A DNA stretch of 64,000 bases from Oceanicoccus sp. (GTDB lineage: Bacteria; Pseudomonadota; Gammaproteobacteria; Pseudomonadales; Dasaniaceae), in NCBI RefSeq assembly GCF_029238675.1, contig NZ_JAQWFR010000017.1:62001-126000 (forward strand), written 5' to 3'. Of this stretch, positions 63,094-64,000 are shown in pieces. Both the position numbers and the translations under genes were made by a program. Numbering within the stretch: position 1 is the first letter of the stretch; each line of letters opens with the position of its first letter. The notes under the pieces were generated by a model, which searched no databases, was not told the DNA's origin, and worked only from the letters and a program-made list of their open reading frames with translations.

Positions 63094-63660
63094 ATGCAAC
63101 GTTTTGTCCCCATCTTTAGATCCTCTATTTTTTTTCTGGCTGTCATATTTCTAGCTGCCTGTAGCAGCAATACCACTATTGAAAGTGACCTCGGTATCGA
63201 TGGCGCCCCTGGCTGGGTTAACGAAGGTACCCAGGCGGTTGATAATGACGACGGCCAATTACTGCATGGTGTCGGCATGGCGCCGCCAATGGGTGATACC
63301 TCCCTGCAAAAAAGTACCGCCGACAACCGCGCCCGTGCTGAGATTGCCCGCATTCTTCAGACCTATGTCGATAGTACTCTCAATGATTACACCGCCAGTG
63401 TTGGCGATAGCGCCGATATGAATATTGAGCGTGAGATTCGTACAGCTACCCAATTGGCCCTAAGTGGCTCTCGTATTTTAGGCCATTGGAAACATGAAGA
63501 AACCGGCGATATCTACGCCTTTGCCGAACTGAGTATTGAAGCCATGGATGAATTGATTGCCAAGGCTGATAACCTCAGCAGTTCTTTTAAACAATTTTAC
63601 GGTGACAATAACAAAGCCAACTTTGACCGTTTTATTGAAACGACCACATCAGCCAAATAA
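63094..63660 (+). CDS. LPP20-family lipoprotein
   Basis: The 188-aa product has a signal peptide with lipobox LAAC (Cys23) and an LPP20-like domain: PGWVNEGTQAVDN...HGVGMAPPMGDTSLQKSTADNRARAEIARILQTYVDS, the pattern of proteins that combine W(V/L) and DNRAR segments. Periplasmic or outer-membrane localisation is expected. GGAGTAAGG precedes ATG. It is 17 bp upstream of an LpoB-like lipoprotein gene, suggesting a shared transcript and possibly a shared role in cell-envelope work. Confidence 0.82.
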   Translation: MQRFVPIFRSSIFFLAVIFLAACSSNTTIESDLGIDGAPGWVNEGTQAVDNDDGQLLHGVGMAPPMGDTSLQKSTADNRARAEIARILQTYVDSTLNDYTASVGDSADMNIEREIRTATQLALSGSRILGHWKHEETGDIYAFAELSIEAMDELIAKADNLSSSFKQFYGDNNKANFDRFIETTTSAK

Positions 63661-63677
63661 TTCCCAGGGGATAAATT

Positions 63678-64000
63678 ATGCTAAACCGCATTAAATATGG
63701 ATTGATCATCGGCGCCGCTATCTTGCTAAGCGCCTGCGGCACTACCGTTAAACGTATCGATGCTAATGAAACCGTTGACCTTAGTGGTGTCTGGAACGAT
63801 AGCGACTCACGAATGGTTGCCGAAGAAATGATTCAGGACTCACTTTCAAGAGTCTGGATATCACAATTTACCGCCTCATCGGGCCGTCCGCCGGCGGTGA
63901 TTGTCGGCACTGTTCGCAACCTCAGCCATGAACATATTAATGTAAATACCTTTGTCGCGGATATGAGTCGGTCATTGGTGAATTCCGGCCAGGTTGATTT
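63678..64000 (+). CDS. lpoB: LpoB-like penicillin-binding protein activator lipoprotein (3' truncated by window)
   Basis: The first 107 codons are visible; the gene runs off the end. It has a signal peptide with lipobox LSAC (Cys20), then TVDLSGVWNDSDSRMVAEEMIQDSL, VIVGTVRNLSHEHINVNTFVADMSRSLVNSG, which matches the LpoB/YcfM family. LpoB is an outer-membrane lipoprotein that activates class A PBPs in E. coli (PBP1B). A strong AGGGGATAA site precedes ATG. Confidence 0.85.
   Translation, partial: MLNRIKYGLIIGAAILLSACGTTVKRIDANETVDLSGVWNDSDSRMVAEEMIQDSLSRVWISQFTASSGRPPAVIVGTVRNLSHEHINVNTFVADMSRSLVNSGQVD

Overview
The window is a chromosomal segment of a Gram-negative gammaproteobacterium with moderate G+C. 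Almost every gene is a recognisable housekeeping gene. The gene order matches conserved Pseudomonas/Cellvibrionales blocks: mutM...coaD-rsmD-ftsYEX-rpoH, ubiE-ubiJ-ubiB-hisI-hisE-tatABC, mrcA/pilMNOPQ-aroKB-damX-gltBD-hemE, and bioBF(HC)D. Type IV pilus, PilZ and Tat genes, the fused bioH-bioC gene and a DUF3094 gene fit a (probably marine) member of Cellvibrionales/Pseudomonadales. This is inferred from synteny and protein character, not from a 16S sequence.

Layout. 1-4 kb: tail of radC, rpmBG, mutM, a small secreted protein, ferredoxin, coaD, rsmD. 3.7-7.5 kb: ftsYEX and rpoH, the last behind a sigma32-like promoter and a perfect CIRCE operator. 7.6-16 kb: DUF423 protein, trmB, asnS, a fused SpmA/SpmB protein, a small unknown protein, rnb and a PIN-PhoH ATPase. 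16-21.3 kb: the ubi-his-tat operon on the minus strand. 21.4-24.7 kb: a phage-lambda-P-like helicase-loader gene behind a protein with three DnaT-type domains, divergent from radA with a LexA-type SOS box between them. 24.8-43 kb: mrcA, pilMNOPQ, aroKB, a DamX-like protein, gltBD, hemE. 43-48.9 kb is the most accessory stretch: glutaredoxin, M48 lipoprotein protease, cysE, a TrmB paralogue, an acyltransferase and a winged-helix/Fic fusion with a four-unit operator-like array upstream. 48.9-53.9 kb: srkA, modABC, a FitAB-type toxin-antitoxin pair and comF (minus strand). 54-58.5 kb: the biotin operon with a bioHC fusion. 58.6-64 kb: a small flagellar-axial-like protein, DUF3094 protein, PilZ protein, cysteine synthase, pgi, an LPP20-like lipoprotein and the start of an LpoB-like lipoprotein.

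Four copies of a palindromic intergenic element (arms GTCATTCCCGCG / CGCGGGAATGAC) occur at 779, 7559, 24739 and 43459, in a short (about 58 bp) and a long (101 bp) form. A remnant lies at 48848. No tRNA, rRNA, CRISPR array, insertion sequence or complete prophage was recognised.

The most promising points for something new are: (1) the DnaT-repeat plus lambda-P-like pair next to radA, with an SOS box in the shared control region, which suggests a damage-inducible replicative-helicase loading module; (2) rpoH apparently under both a sigma32-like promoter and a CIRCE/HrcA site; (3) a Fic protein fused to an AbiEi-like winged helix and preceded by four 17-bp repeats spaced 30-31 bp; (4) four tandem 13-bp repeats in the control region shared by mrcA and pilM.
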